DNA from: an uncultured Clostridium sp.
GTDB lineage: Bacteria; Bacillota; Clostridia; TANB77; CAG-508
DNA: 64,000 nucleotides
Direction of reading: 5' to 3'
Assembly: GCA_958422985.1 (NCBI GenBank)
Contig: CATZPY010000001.1
Location: forward strand, 62,001 to 126,000
This document shows, one piece after another, positions 1-6,919 of the stretch (position 1 is the first letter of the stretch; every line of letters starts with the position of its first letter). Under the pieces are notes generated by a model, which saw only the letters and a list, made by a program, of their open reading frames with translations, had not been told where the DNA came from and did not search any database. A program made the position numbers and the translations under genes.

Positions 1-285
1 CCACCTTCATATGGTAGAGGAACAAAAGGAGAAGTATGGAGATTTGAAGAAGATATTGCAGATTTAGTTAAATTATGTACTAAAGTATTGTCGGACAAGC
101 CTTTATTTTTCTTAATAAATTCTTATACTACTGGTATTTCTGCAAAAGTATTAGAAAACATATTAAGAATAAATATAAAAAATAATGGAAGTTTTGAAGC
201 TGGTGAAATAGGATTGCCTATGACAAATTCTAAACTTGTACTTCCTTGTGGAATATATGGTAGATGGGAGGAAAATAATGCTTAA
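1..285 (+). CDS. Class I SAM-dependent methyltransferase, C-terminal part
   Basis: The open frame runs in from the left edge, so only about 94 C-terminal residues are visible. The first residues, PPSYGRG followed by KGEVW, match the conserved DPPSYGRG..GEVW catalytic-loop motif of class I methyltransferases related to the 23S rRNA methylases of COG1092. The N-terminal SAM-binding half lies outside the window. The stop codon overlaps the start of the next gene, a pseudouridine synthase, so the two are probably translationally coupled and may both act on RNA. The substrate cannot be told from this fragment. Confidence 0.8.
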   Translation, partial: PPSYGRGTKGEVWRFEEDIADLVKLCTKVLSDKPLFFLINSYTTGISAKVLENILRINIKNNGSFEAGEIGLPMTNSKLVLPCGIYGRWEENNA

Positions 286-958
286 TGTATTATATGAAGA
301 TAATCACATTATTGTCGTAGTTAAAGAACCTGGAATTCCATCACAGGAAGACAAAACTAAAGATGAAGATATGCTTACTATTATAAAAAAGTATTTAAAA
401 GACAAATATAATAAGCCAGGAAATGTTTATTTAGGACTAGTTCATAGGTTAGATAGAAATGTTGGAGGAGTTATGGTATTTGCTAAAACTTCTAAAGCGG
501 CTTCTAGATTAAGTGAACAGATTAGAAATAAACAAGTTAAGAAAAAATATATTGCTGTAATAAAAGGAAAAATGGAGCAACCTAAAGGAGAAATGAAAGA
601 TTACTTAAAAAAGGATGAAAAAAATAATAAATCTTTTGTTTCAAATGAAAATAGAAAAAATGCTAAGTTAGCAGAACTAGAGTATGAAACTTTAAAATAT
701 GATGAAAAAATAAATATGAGTTTAGTAAAAATTAATTTAAAAACAGGAAGACATCATCAAATAAGAGTACAGTTTTCTAGTAGAGGTCATAGTTTATGCG
801 GGGATACTAAATATGGAACAAGAAGTAGGAGTAAGCAGTTAGCCTTATGGTCATATAAATTAAGTTTTTATCATCCTGTAACAAAAGAAAAGTTGCAATT
901 TAAATATTTGCCTAATTGTAATGGAGTATGGGATATATTAAAAGATATACATATATAG
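278..958 (+). CDS. RluA/RluD-family pseudouridine synthase
   Basis: A 226-residue protein with the HRLDR motif (catalytic Asp at about residue 59), followed by GGVMVFAKT and the later GRHHQIRVQ segment, all typical of RluA-family enzymes that isomerise uridine to pseudouridine in rRNA or tRNA. There is no N-terminal S4 domain, so this is the short form. The ATG at 278 is chosen because GGGAGG sits just upstream at 267-272; the longer frame back to 236 would read through the previous gene. It overlaps the upstream methyltransferase gene by 8 bases and ends just before a strong terminator. Target site unknown. Confidence 0.9.
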   Translation: MLNVLYEDNHIIVVVKEPGIPSQEDKTKDEDMLTIIKKYLKDKYNKPGNVYLGLVHRLDRNVGGVMVFAKTSKAASRLSEQIRNKQVKKKYIAVIKGKMEQPKGEMKDYLKKDEKNNKSFVSNENRKNAKLAELEYETLKYDEKINMSLVKINLKTGRHHQIRVQFSSRGHSLCGDTKYGTRSRSKQLALWSYKLSFYHPVTKEKLQFKYLPNCNGVWDILKDIHI

Positions 959-960
959 TA

Positions 961-992
961 AAAAAGTTCAATTTATAATTGAACTTTTTTAT
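961..992 (+). terminator. Rho-independent terminator after pseudouridine synthase
   Basis: A perfect 13-bp stem (AAAAAGTTCAATT paired with AATTGAACTTTTT) with a short TAT loop and a T run, three bases after the stop codon. Confidence 0.9.
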
Positions 993-1174
993 ATATTTCA
1001 ATAAAGAACAATAAAGTTAAACTATAGTTCTATTGGCGAAATATGGTTTTATATATGTAAAAAATAATAACAATTATTCACAAGCAAAACATATCATTTC
1101 ACCAAACAAATGAACAAAAATAATAAAAAGAGATTATAATAAAGACAGATCAACGAAAGAAATGAGGGATAAAT

Positions 1175-1780
1175 GTGATACAAACAATTTGTGATTCATT
1201 AGCACGTAAGATAACAGAATCTGTTAATGGATATGATGAAAGTAGAATAGAAGAAATTAGCTTTGGTCTACAATTACTAATTGGTGAAATACCTAAGTTT
1301 TTTATTACATTTATTTTAGCATGGCTACTTAATATAATTGATTTAACCATAATTTCTTTTATGATAATTTTACCATACAGAATGTTTTCTGGAGGATTTC
1401 ATTTAAATACACATTTAGGATGTATTATAGCAACAAACACAATGTATATTGGAAGTGCATATTTAGCTAAAATATTATATTTTAGTGATAGTGTTAAATT
1501 TATTATGATAGCTATTACTTTTATATTTAGTTTTGCAATGATTTATAAATATGCACCTGCAGATACAGAAAATGTTCCAGTATTACAAAAGAAAGAGAGA
1601 AGAAAACGAAAGATATGGTCATTTATAATTGCAGGTACTGAGCTTGCAATTGCAGTAATTACACCGTATAGAGTAATTTCTAATATGATAATTATAGGAA
1701 TTTTAATTCAAACATTAACAATAACTAAATTAGCATATAGAATTACAAAAAATAAGTATGGTTATGAAGTGTATGGATAG
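1175..1780 (+). CDS. agrB: AgrB-like accessory gene regulator protease/exporter
   Basis: A 201-residue membrane protein that matures and exports the AgrD pre-peptide. It carries the AgrB signature RMFSGGFH...C. His76 and Cys83 are spaced by seven residues, as for the catalytic His/Cys pair of staphylococcal AgrB, and four to six hydrophobic segments surround them. The start is GTG, supported by GAGGG six bases upstream; no ATG fits. The AgrD gene follows 54 bases later on the same strand. The sensor and regulator genes lie on the opposite strand, convergent, which differs from the usual agrBDCA operon. Confidence 0.92.
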   Translation: MIQTICDSLARKITESVNGYDESRIEEISFGLQLLIGEIPKFFITFILAWLLNIIDLTIISFMIILPYRMFSGGFHLNTHLGCIIATNTMYIGSAYLAKILYFSDSVKFIMIAITFIFSFAMIYKYAPADTENVPVLQKKERRKRKIWSFIIAGTELAIAVITPYRVISNMIIIGILIQTLTITKLAYRITKNKYGYEVYG

Positions 1781-1834
1781 TAACCGAGGACTTAGCCTCG
1801 TACTATATAAAGAAAATAAAGGGGGAAGATGGAA

Positions 1835-1954
1835 ATGTTAAAAATGTTAGCAAAATTAGCAGAAAAGTATGCAAAATCATCTAACACAGCATGTTTTGTT
1901 TTAGGAATATTACATCAACCAAAAATGCCTGCTAATATGATAAGAAAAGACTAA
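1835..1954 (+). CDS. agrD: AgrD-like cyclic autoinducer peptide precursor
   Basis: A 39-residue peptide with the three AgrD parts: an amphipathic lysine-rich N-terminal helix, a central peptide segment SSNTACFVLG and a C-terminal PKMP tail like the recognition tail of clostridial and staphylococcal AgrD. The conserved Cys in NTAC is expected to form the thiolactone, giving a ring such as CFVLG; the exact ends of the mature peptide are inferred. The ATG at 1835 is preferred over the one at 1829 because GGGGGAAG at 1821-1828 is then correctly spaced. It follows agrB directly. Confidence 0.88.
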   Translation: MLKMLAKLAEKYAKSSNTACFVLGILHQPKMPANMIRKD

Positions 1955-1985
1955 AAACAATCAACATCCAAATTAAACAACAAAA

Positions 1986-2029
1986 AAATAAAAAATAAAG
2001 TATTATTACTTTATTTTTTATTTGTTTTA
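1986..2029. terminator. Bidirectional terminator between agrD and agrC
   Basis: A perfect 17-bp inverted repeat (AAATAAAAAATAAAGTA with its complement) around a TTAT loop, with T runs on either strand. It separates the convergent agrBD and agrAC units. Confidence 0.85.
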
Positions 2030-3398
2030 AATTTTTAGTAAACTTGGTTTTGGTAAGTATATTTCTAATTGTTGTTTAAATAATTCATCGTCTTTACTTG
2101 TAAACATTGCAAGATTATCATGTTTGTTTAATATTTTATTTACCTTCCAGAGTCCAAGTCCTGTATTATTTGGTTTTGTGGAATATGATTTTTCAAAAAT
2201 TTTAAATGTATCTATATCTTTTTCATTATATGTATTTTCTACAATTACAAGTTGTCTATTTCTCCTGTAATCCATTAAAAAGCGTACATTTATATATTTT
2301 TTATTACATTCTTGTGCAGCTTCTATGCTATTATCTAATAATATTCCTAATATTCTAGTAAATTCGTAGGTATCTATATGAAGAGAATTTAAATCTATAA
2401 AAACTCCAAGTTCAAATTGAATATTGTTTAAATTTGCTTTATTATATTTATCAGCTAAAATTGCATATATAGATGGATTATTAATAATTTCTGGGTTAAT
2501 AGCAGATAAATTATTAAGATTTTTACATTCATTAAATAATGACTTATAATATTTTGATAAACCTTCCATATCATTGGCAGTTATATATCCGCCCAATACC
2601 ATTCATAATATTGTGAAAATCATGCTTGAATGCACGAATATTATCATACATTATTTTTAAGGTATTATTATATAGCGTAAGATTTTTTATATCTCTATTT
2701 GCAACTTCTAACTGTTTTGTTTTTATAATATTAAATATGCTAACAAAGAAATAAGCCAATAAACACATAATACTTAGTAATATAACAGATCCAGGCAGTA
2801 CATTATTATAAAAAGCAGTTATATATAATTGTAAAAATATAGTTACAAAGCCTAGTATAACAGTACTTAAAATTGAAAAATAATCTTTTTTATTTAAATT
2901 TGTAAATAATGTTGTATTTATTTTAAAATGTTTAAAAAATACTAACATAATTGTTAAACATGTATATACTACTATAAGAAAAGCTATATGATATAAAGGT
3001 AGTGAAATAGCTTCAGCATAAGGCTGATTAGATATTAAAGTATATACTTGTGAAGAAATTACTTCGAATAGTGCGGTTAAAATAAATGGAATACCAATTC
3101 CCACAGCTGCTTCTAAAACTTTTACTTTAAAAAATATAAGATACATAAATATCATAATAAGTATATTTAAAATAACATTATATGGTGATGGAATAAAAAA
3201 TGCCAAACAAATAAAAATAACAGAAAGAAATGTTATACATAGATATTTTCGTTTTTTAGTTGTTTCTATATTTAAAAGAACTAAACACATATTAACATAT
3301 ATAATTATCTCTATTAAAGTACAAGGAATACTAATAATGCTAGTTAGTGTTGCATTAGGCTTCATTAAGATATCGATTATCTTTTGTATTGTATTCAT
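2027..3398 (-). pseudogene. agrC: AgrC-like sensor histidine kinase, split by a one-base frameshift
   Basis: Two frames together form one AgrC-type kinase. The upstream frame (3398-2571) encodes about six membrane helices and ends in FKHDFHNIMNGIG, the phospho-acceptor His region. The other frame (2602-2027) continues with GGYITANDMEGLSKYY and the GHKL ATPase domain (N box LLDNSIEAA, G box NTGLGLWKV). Removing one C from the CCC at 2592-2594 joins them exactly at the expected IGGYI. It is therefore a mutated gene, a phase variant or a sequence error. It overlaps the end of agrA by 44 bases; GGAGG lies 12 bases before the start at 3398. As read, the kinase would lose its ATP-binding half and the system could not signal. 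Confidence 0.88.
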
Positions 3399-4098
3399 AG
3401 TTATTCATAACCTCCAGTAAATTGTTTTTATATTTAGGCCCAATAGGGCAAACATCATTATTATTAGAAAGATATATGTAATTTTTAATACTGTCTATTA
3501 TATTAATTGAATCTATATTAACAATATAAGATCTGTGGCATCTTACGAAATTATCAGGTAAAGTTTTTTCTATCTTATTAAACGCAATATATGATGAATA
3601 ATCTTGAAATGGAGTATGATAAGTTAACTTCATATTATCTTTTTTAATATAAAGTACATCATTTTCTCTAATTAACATCTGGGAATTACCGACTTTAATA
3701 AAATTTGATACATTGGATTTTATATCTTCAAACAATCTAGATATAGTTAATTCAAGTCTTTCAGAAACAAAAGGTTTTGGAATATAATCAAAAGTCTTAT
3801 ACTTATAGGCAACTAGAGCATATTCTAAATGACCTGTTGTAAAAATAATATATATTTTTTTGTTTTTACTTCTAATTTGCTCAGCAATATCTAATCCAGT
3901 TAGTTTATCTTTCAAATTGATATCTAGAAATAATACATCAATAGTATTTTTATTTAAATAATTGAATAAATCATTCGAATTATCACAGGTATAGGTAATT
4001 TTTGCATTATAATCATGATTTATAAAAATGTTGTTTAACATTTGTGATAATTTGTCTAAAATGTTTTTGTTATCATCGCACAAAACAAAATTTAACAT
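3355..4098 (-). CDS. agrA: AgrA-like response regulator (REC-LytTR)
   Basis: A 247-residue regulator with a receiver domain (acidic DD at 8-9, phospho-acceptor Asp59 in FLDI, Lys108 in IPKPF) and a C-terminal LytTR DNA-binding domain (FVRCHRSYIVN). By family it binds direct repeats before target promoters after phosphorylation by AgrC. It is first in the agrA-agrC unit, and agrC starts within its last codons. A GGAGGTGA ribosome site precedes the ATG. The 174-bp spacer to the divergent pdaA half must hold the promoters of both; no clear AgrA repeat could be identified by eye. Confidence 0.93.
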   Translation of the reverse strand: MLNFVLCDDNKNILDKLSQMLNNIFINHDYNAKITYTCDNSNDLFNYLNKNTIDVLFLDINLKDKLTGLDIAEQIRSKNKKIYIIFTTGHLEYALVAYKYKTFDYIPKPFVSERLELTISRLFEDIKSNVSNFIKVGNSQMLIRENDVLYIKKDNMKLTYHTPFQDYSSYIAFNKIEKTLPDNFVRCHRSYIVNIDSINIIDSIKNYIYLSNNNDVCPIGPKYKNNLLEVMNNYEYNTKDNRYLNEA

Positions 4099-4272
4099 AT
4101 CTTCACCTCCTAAATAATATATATACTATTATATAGAAAAATATTGAATTACCAATAATAGACAAAAAAATATAAATAAAGACTATTACCTATATTTTCC
4201 AATAATAAATACAATATAATCTAAAAATTTGATAATGTCAATATGAAAAAATAATATTGGAGGGATAAAAGT

Positions 4273-4737
4273 ATGAAAATTTTTGACAAAAAATTACTTT
4301 TTTCGCTATGTGGAATTATTTTACTTTTTTTACTAATATTTACATTTTATAACAATAATAAGCTTCAATATACTAGTGGAAGTGCTCTAAGTAATAAAAA
4401 GATTGGTTGGGGAATAAAAAGAGAAAAAGAACACAAAAGACCAGATGTGGGAAAAGAAAATGCAGAGCTAATGGAGCAATATGATGGTATGTACATTGGA
4501 AATGCAGATAAGAAAAATGTATATTTAACATTTGATGAAGGATATGAGGCTGGATATACAGAAAAGATCCTAGATGCTTTAAAGGAAAACAATGTGAAGG
4601 CTACTTTTTTTATAACGGGTCACTATTTAAATACAAATGAGGAATTGGTAAAAAGAATGATTAATGAGGGGCATATAGTAGGAAATCATACACCTAAATT
4701 CTTAATGTCCGGAAATTATAGAAATAAAAAACAATGA
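4273..4737 (+). pseudogene. pdaA: PdaA-type polysaccharide deacetylase, N-terminal half (interrupted)
   Basis: The 5' half of a NodB-fold deacetylase like B. subtilis PdaA, which de-N-acetylates muramic acid to allow muramic delta-lactam formation in spore cortex. There is a membrane anchor (residues about 8-27), then TFDEG..EAGYT (Asp88, motif 1), TFFITGHY, and EGHIVGNHT with His139, the first zinc ligand of motif 2. Homology stops after residue 140; 14 unrelated codons follow to a stop at 4737. The missing half starts at 17838. Joining bases 4273-4692 to 17838-18224 gives one frame of 268 codons plus stop, the size expected for PdaA. GGAGGG precedes the ATG. Confidence 0.92.
4670..4709 (+). 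other. attL junction of the intervening element
   Basis: The pdaA sequence ends in the core CATACA at 4687-4692, which also occurs at 17832-17837. Immediately inside lies the arm CCTAAATTCTTAATGTC (4693-4709), the reverse complement (16 of 17) of the arm at the other end. Crossover is placed at the CA at 4687-4688, the centre of symmetry of the rebuilt attP; these are the first two bases of the codon for His139. Confidence 0.88.
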
Positions 4738-4771
4738 TTAAAATAAAAGAAAATTTAATCATTGTTTTTTT
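4731..4771 (+). terminator. Terminator just inside the left end of the element
   Basis: A 12-bp stem (ACAATGATTAAA and its complement) followed by seven T, overlapping the stop of the truncated pdaA frame. In the integrated state it would stop transcription entering from the pdaA promoter. Confidence 0.85.
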
Positions 4772-4893
4772 GTGAAATATAGTAAATACAAATGATTTAT
4801 GCTATACTAAAAATTAAATAATAAGGCAGATAAAAGTATATTTAAAAAATGGCACAGAAATTGATAAATATTAGAACAGATGGAGGCATTGAA

Positions 4894-5193
4894 ATGAAAG
4901 TAATTACACTATGTGGAAGCTTGAAATTCAAAAAAGAAATGATGAAAGTTGCAGAAAAAATGGCATTAGAAGGATATTGTATTCTTACACCAGTTTATCC
5001 AGTATTAAAGAATATTGAAAGAACTGAAGAACAATTAATAAAATTGAAGGAAACACATTTTAAAAGAATAGAATTTTCTGATGCTATATTAGTTGTAAAT
5101 ATAGATAATTATATTGGGGATAGTACAAATTTAGAAATAGAATATGCTAAAAAGTTAGGAAAAGAAATTCTTTATTATACAGAGTCGAATTAA
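4894..5193 (+). CDS. Nucleoside 2-deoxyribosyltransferase-like protein
   Basis: A 99-residue Rossmann-like protein starting MKVITLCGSLKFK and ending with SDAILVVNIDNYIGDSTNLEIEYAKKLGKEI. This pattern (CGS at the first strand, then a ..GDST..EIEYA motif) is that of the small nucleoside deoxyribosyltransferase/DUF4406 family, which hydrolyses or transfers nucleoside sugars. The start at 4894 is chosen for GGAGG at 4882-4886. It is the first gene in the element and stands alone before a terminator, so it may have its own promoter. Its role in the element is unknown. Confidence 0.7.
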   Translation: MKVITLCGSLKFKKEMMKVAEKMALEGYCILTPVYPVLKNIERTEEQLIKLKETHFKRIEFSDAILVVNIDNYIGDSTNLEIEYAKKLGKEILYYTESN

Positions 5194-5214
5194 AAGAAGA
5201 TAAATTGATTTGAA

Positions 5215-5272
5215 GATATTAAAAAATAGGATGTAATTAAAATGTTCACTTTATTTTTTTAATATCTTTTTT
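5215..5272 (+). terminator. Terminator after the deoxyribosyltransferase-like gene
   Basis: A 12-bp stem, GATATTAAAAAA paired with TTTTTTAATATC, with a loop of about 28 bases and a downstream T-rich run. The rest of the 5194-5414 spacer is AT-rich with no frame I can support. Confidence 0.6.
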
Positions 5273-5414
5273 ATTTTTTTAGCAACAAATCCCTTTTTTC
5301 AGTTAAACTAAAAAGAACGTGCAAAAAGTTCACCGAAATTATTTTTATTTTATGTAGTAACTAAAAAAAGATTATGTTATACTTGTAGTAAGATAAAAAC
5401 AAGGAGAATATTGT

Positions 5415-6038
5415 ATGAAAAAGGAGAAAAAAGATATATACAAGATAATTGCTAATATTATTAGAATTTTAATTGCTATAATTACTATTTTTCTAATTTT
5501 TAAAAAAGAATATAAAAATATAGGAATTCTAATTTTAACAATGATATTAACTTTTTATGATGTATTTGTCGAAAAAATTCTAAAAATAAAACTAGAGAAT
5601 AATTTAAAAATATCAATTATACTTTTTATTTTTGCGGCACAATGTTTAGGAACAGCACTAGGATTTTATGGTAAATTTTTGTGGTGGGACACAATGTTAC
5701 ATACTTTGTCCGGAGTTATATTTTTCTTTGTAGGAGAAACAGTTATAAGACAGTTAAATAACACATCAGCAGATAACAATATTAATAAAAAAACAATTAT
5801 TGCATTTGGAGTATGTTTTTCACTTGCCACAGGTGTTGTTTGGGAACTATTTGAATTTTTCGTTGACAGTTTTTTAGGTCAAAATATGCAAGTAGCAAAA
5901 GGCTTTGTTGGACAAGATGCAATTAAAGACACAATGGTAGATTTAATTTCTGTAACACTAGGAACAGTAGGCATAGTTATAATCCAAAAAATAAAAAAAG
6001 TAATAGGGGGAAAAAATGAAAAAACAAAGAACATTTAG
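5415..6038 (+). CDS. DUF2238/YjdF-like membrane protein, copy 1
   Basis: A 207-residue protein with about five to six membrane helices. Helix ends carry FLWWDTMLHTLSG and VVWELFEFFVD, the WDT.LH..SG and WE..E motifs of the DUF2238/YjdF family, whose function is unknown; the His and Glu residues suggest a metal site in the membrane. A ribosome site (AAGGAG) precedes the ATG. The next gene overlaps it by 23 bases and is a paralogue, so the two look like a tandem duplication that works as a pair. Confidence 0.75.
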   Translation: MKKEKKDIYKIIANIIRILIAIITIFLIFKKEYKNIGILILTMILTFYDVFVEKILKIKLENNLKISIILFIFAAQCLGTALGFYGKFLWWDTMLHTLSGVIFFFVGETVIRQLNNTSADNNINKKTIIAFGVCFSLATGVVWELFEFFVDSFLGQNMQVAKGFVGQDAIKDTMVDLISVTLGTVGIVIIQKIKKVIGGKNEKTKNI

Positions 6039-6807
6039 GAAAAGAGATTTAACAGTATGTATAGTATTAAGAATATTAGTAATTATAACAATAGTTACAC
6101 AAGCTCTTAGAGGAGATTTTGAAAATGTGTTTTTGGGAATGTTAACACTAATTTTATTTACAATTCCTTCAATAATAGATAGAAAATTAAACATAAAATT
6201 ACCAAATGCCTTAGAAACAGTAATATTACTATTTATATTTTCAGCAGAAATTTTAGGGGAGATACAAAATTTTTATGGAATATTTAAATTTTGGGATACT
6301 ATGCTACATACAATAAATGGATTTTTATGTGCAGCTATAGGATTTTCGCTTATAGATATACTAAATAGAAGTCCAAAGTTTCACTTAAAAATGTCACCAA
6401 TCTTTGTGGCACTAGTAGCATTTTGTTTTTCTATGACAATAGGTGTAGTATGGGAATTTTTTGAATATGGTTCAGATAATTTTACTAGAACAGATATGCA
6501 AAAAGATAGAATTACATCATCAATTTCATCTGTATTAATTAATGAAACAGGAAAAAACATTCCAATAAAAATAGATAATATTCAAGAAAGTGTAATAAAG
6601 TATGAAAAAAATGGAGAAATGAAAGAATTTGTTATTAGTGGTGGAAATTTAGATATAGGTTTAAAAGATACAATGAAAGACTTAATGGTTAATTTTATTG
6701 GTGCTATAGTATTTTCTATAATAGGAATGTTATATATAAAAAATAGGGATGAATATAAATTTGCAGAGAATTTTATTCCTACAATGAAAACAAATGAATC
6801 AGAATAA
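6016..6807 (+). CDS. DUF2238/YjdF-like membrane protein, copy 2
   Basis: A 263-residue paralogue of the preceding protein with the same motifs (FKFWDTMLHTINGF and GVVWEFFEYGSD). It is longer because of an insert of about 60 polar residues between the last helices, after TDMQKDRI. The start lies inside the end of copy 1 with GGGGG upstream. Expression is probably coupled. Function unknown; a role in stress response or in supporting the secretion module cannot be read from the sequence. Confidence 0.72.
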   Translation: MKKQRTFRKRDLTVCIVLRILVIITIVTQALRGDFENVFLGMLTLILFTIPSIIDRKLNIKLPNALETVILLFIFSAEILGEIQNFYGIFKFWDTMLHTINGFLCAAIGFSLIDILNRSPKFHLKMSPIFVALVAFCFSMTIGVVWEFFEYGSDNFTRTDMQKDRITSSISSVLINETGKNIPIKIDNIQESVIKYEKNGEMKEFVISGGNLDIGLKDTMKDLMVNFIGAIVFSIIGMLYIKNRDEYKFAENFIPTMKTNESE

Positions 6808-6856
6808 GTATATATAAGCTATTATATTAAAATATAATAATTAATAAGAAAAATAG

Positions 6857-6894
6857 AACCGGGATTTTAAGGACCGTCCTTTAATCCCGATTTA
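6857..6894. repeat. Dispersed palindromic repeat A, copy 1
   Basis: AACCGGGATTTTAAGGAC, then CGTCC and TTTAATCCCGATT, an imperfect palindrome shared with nine other sites in the window. It lies inside the element, between the DUF2238 pair and the 811-residue gene. Confidence 0.9.
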
Positions 6895-6919
6895 ATAAAA
6901 AGGATATAGTGAAAAACAA

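Noticed and set aside
1829..1834. ATG at 1829 as the agrD start
   Set aside because: It is only about three bases from the Shine-Dalgarno site; the ATG at 1835 has proper spacing and fits the length of AgrD peptides.
2571..2610. Programmed ribosomal frameshift in agrC
   Set aside because: There is no slippery heptamer, stimulatory stop or hairpin at the site, and joining needs a +1 shift. A simple base insertion is more likely.
4145..4210. Direct repeat CCAATAATA (about 4153 and 4200) as an AgrA binding site
   Set aside because: Spacing of about 47 bases and the sequence do not fit the 9-bp repeats about 21 bases apart known for AgrA.
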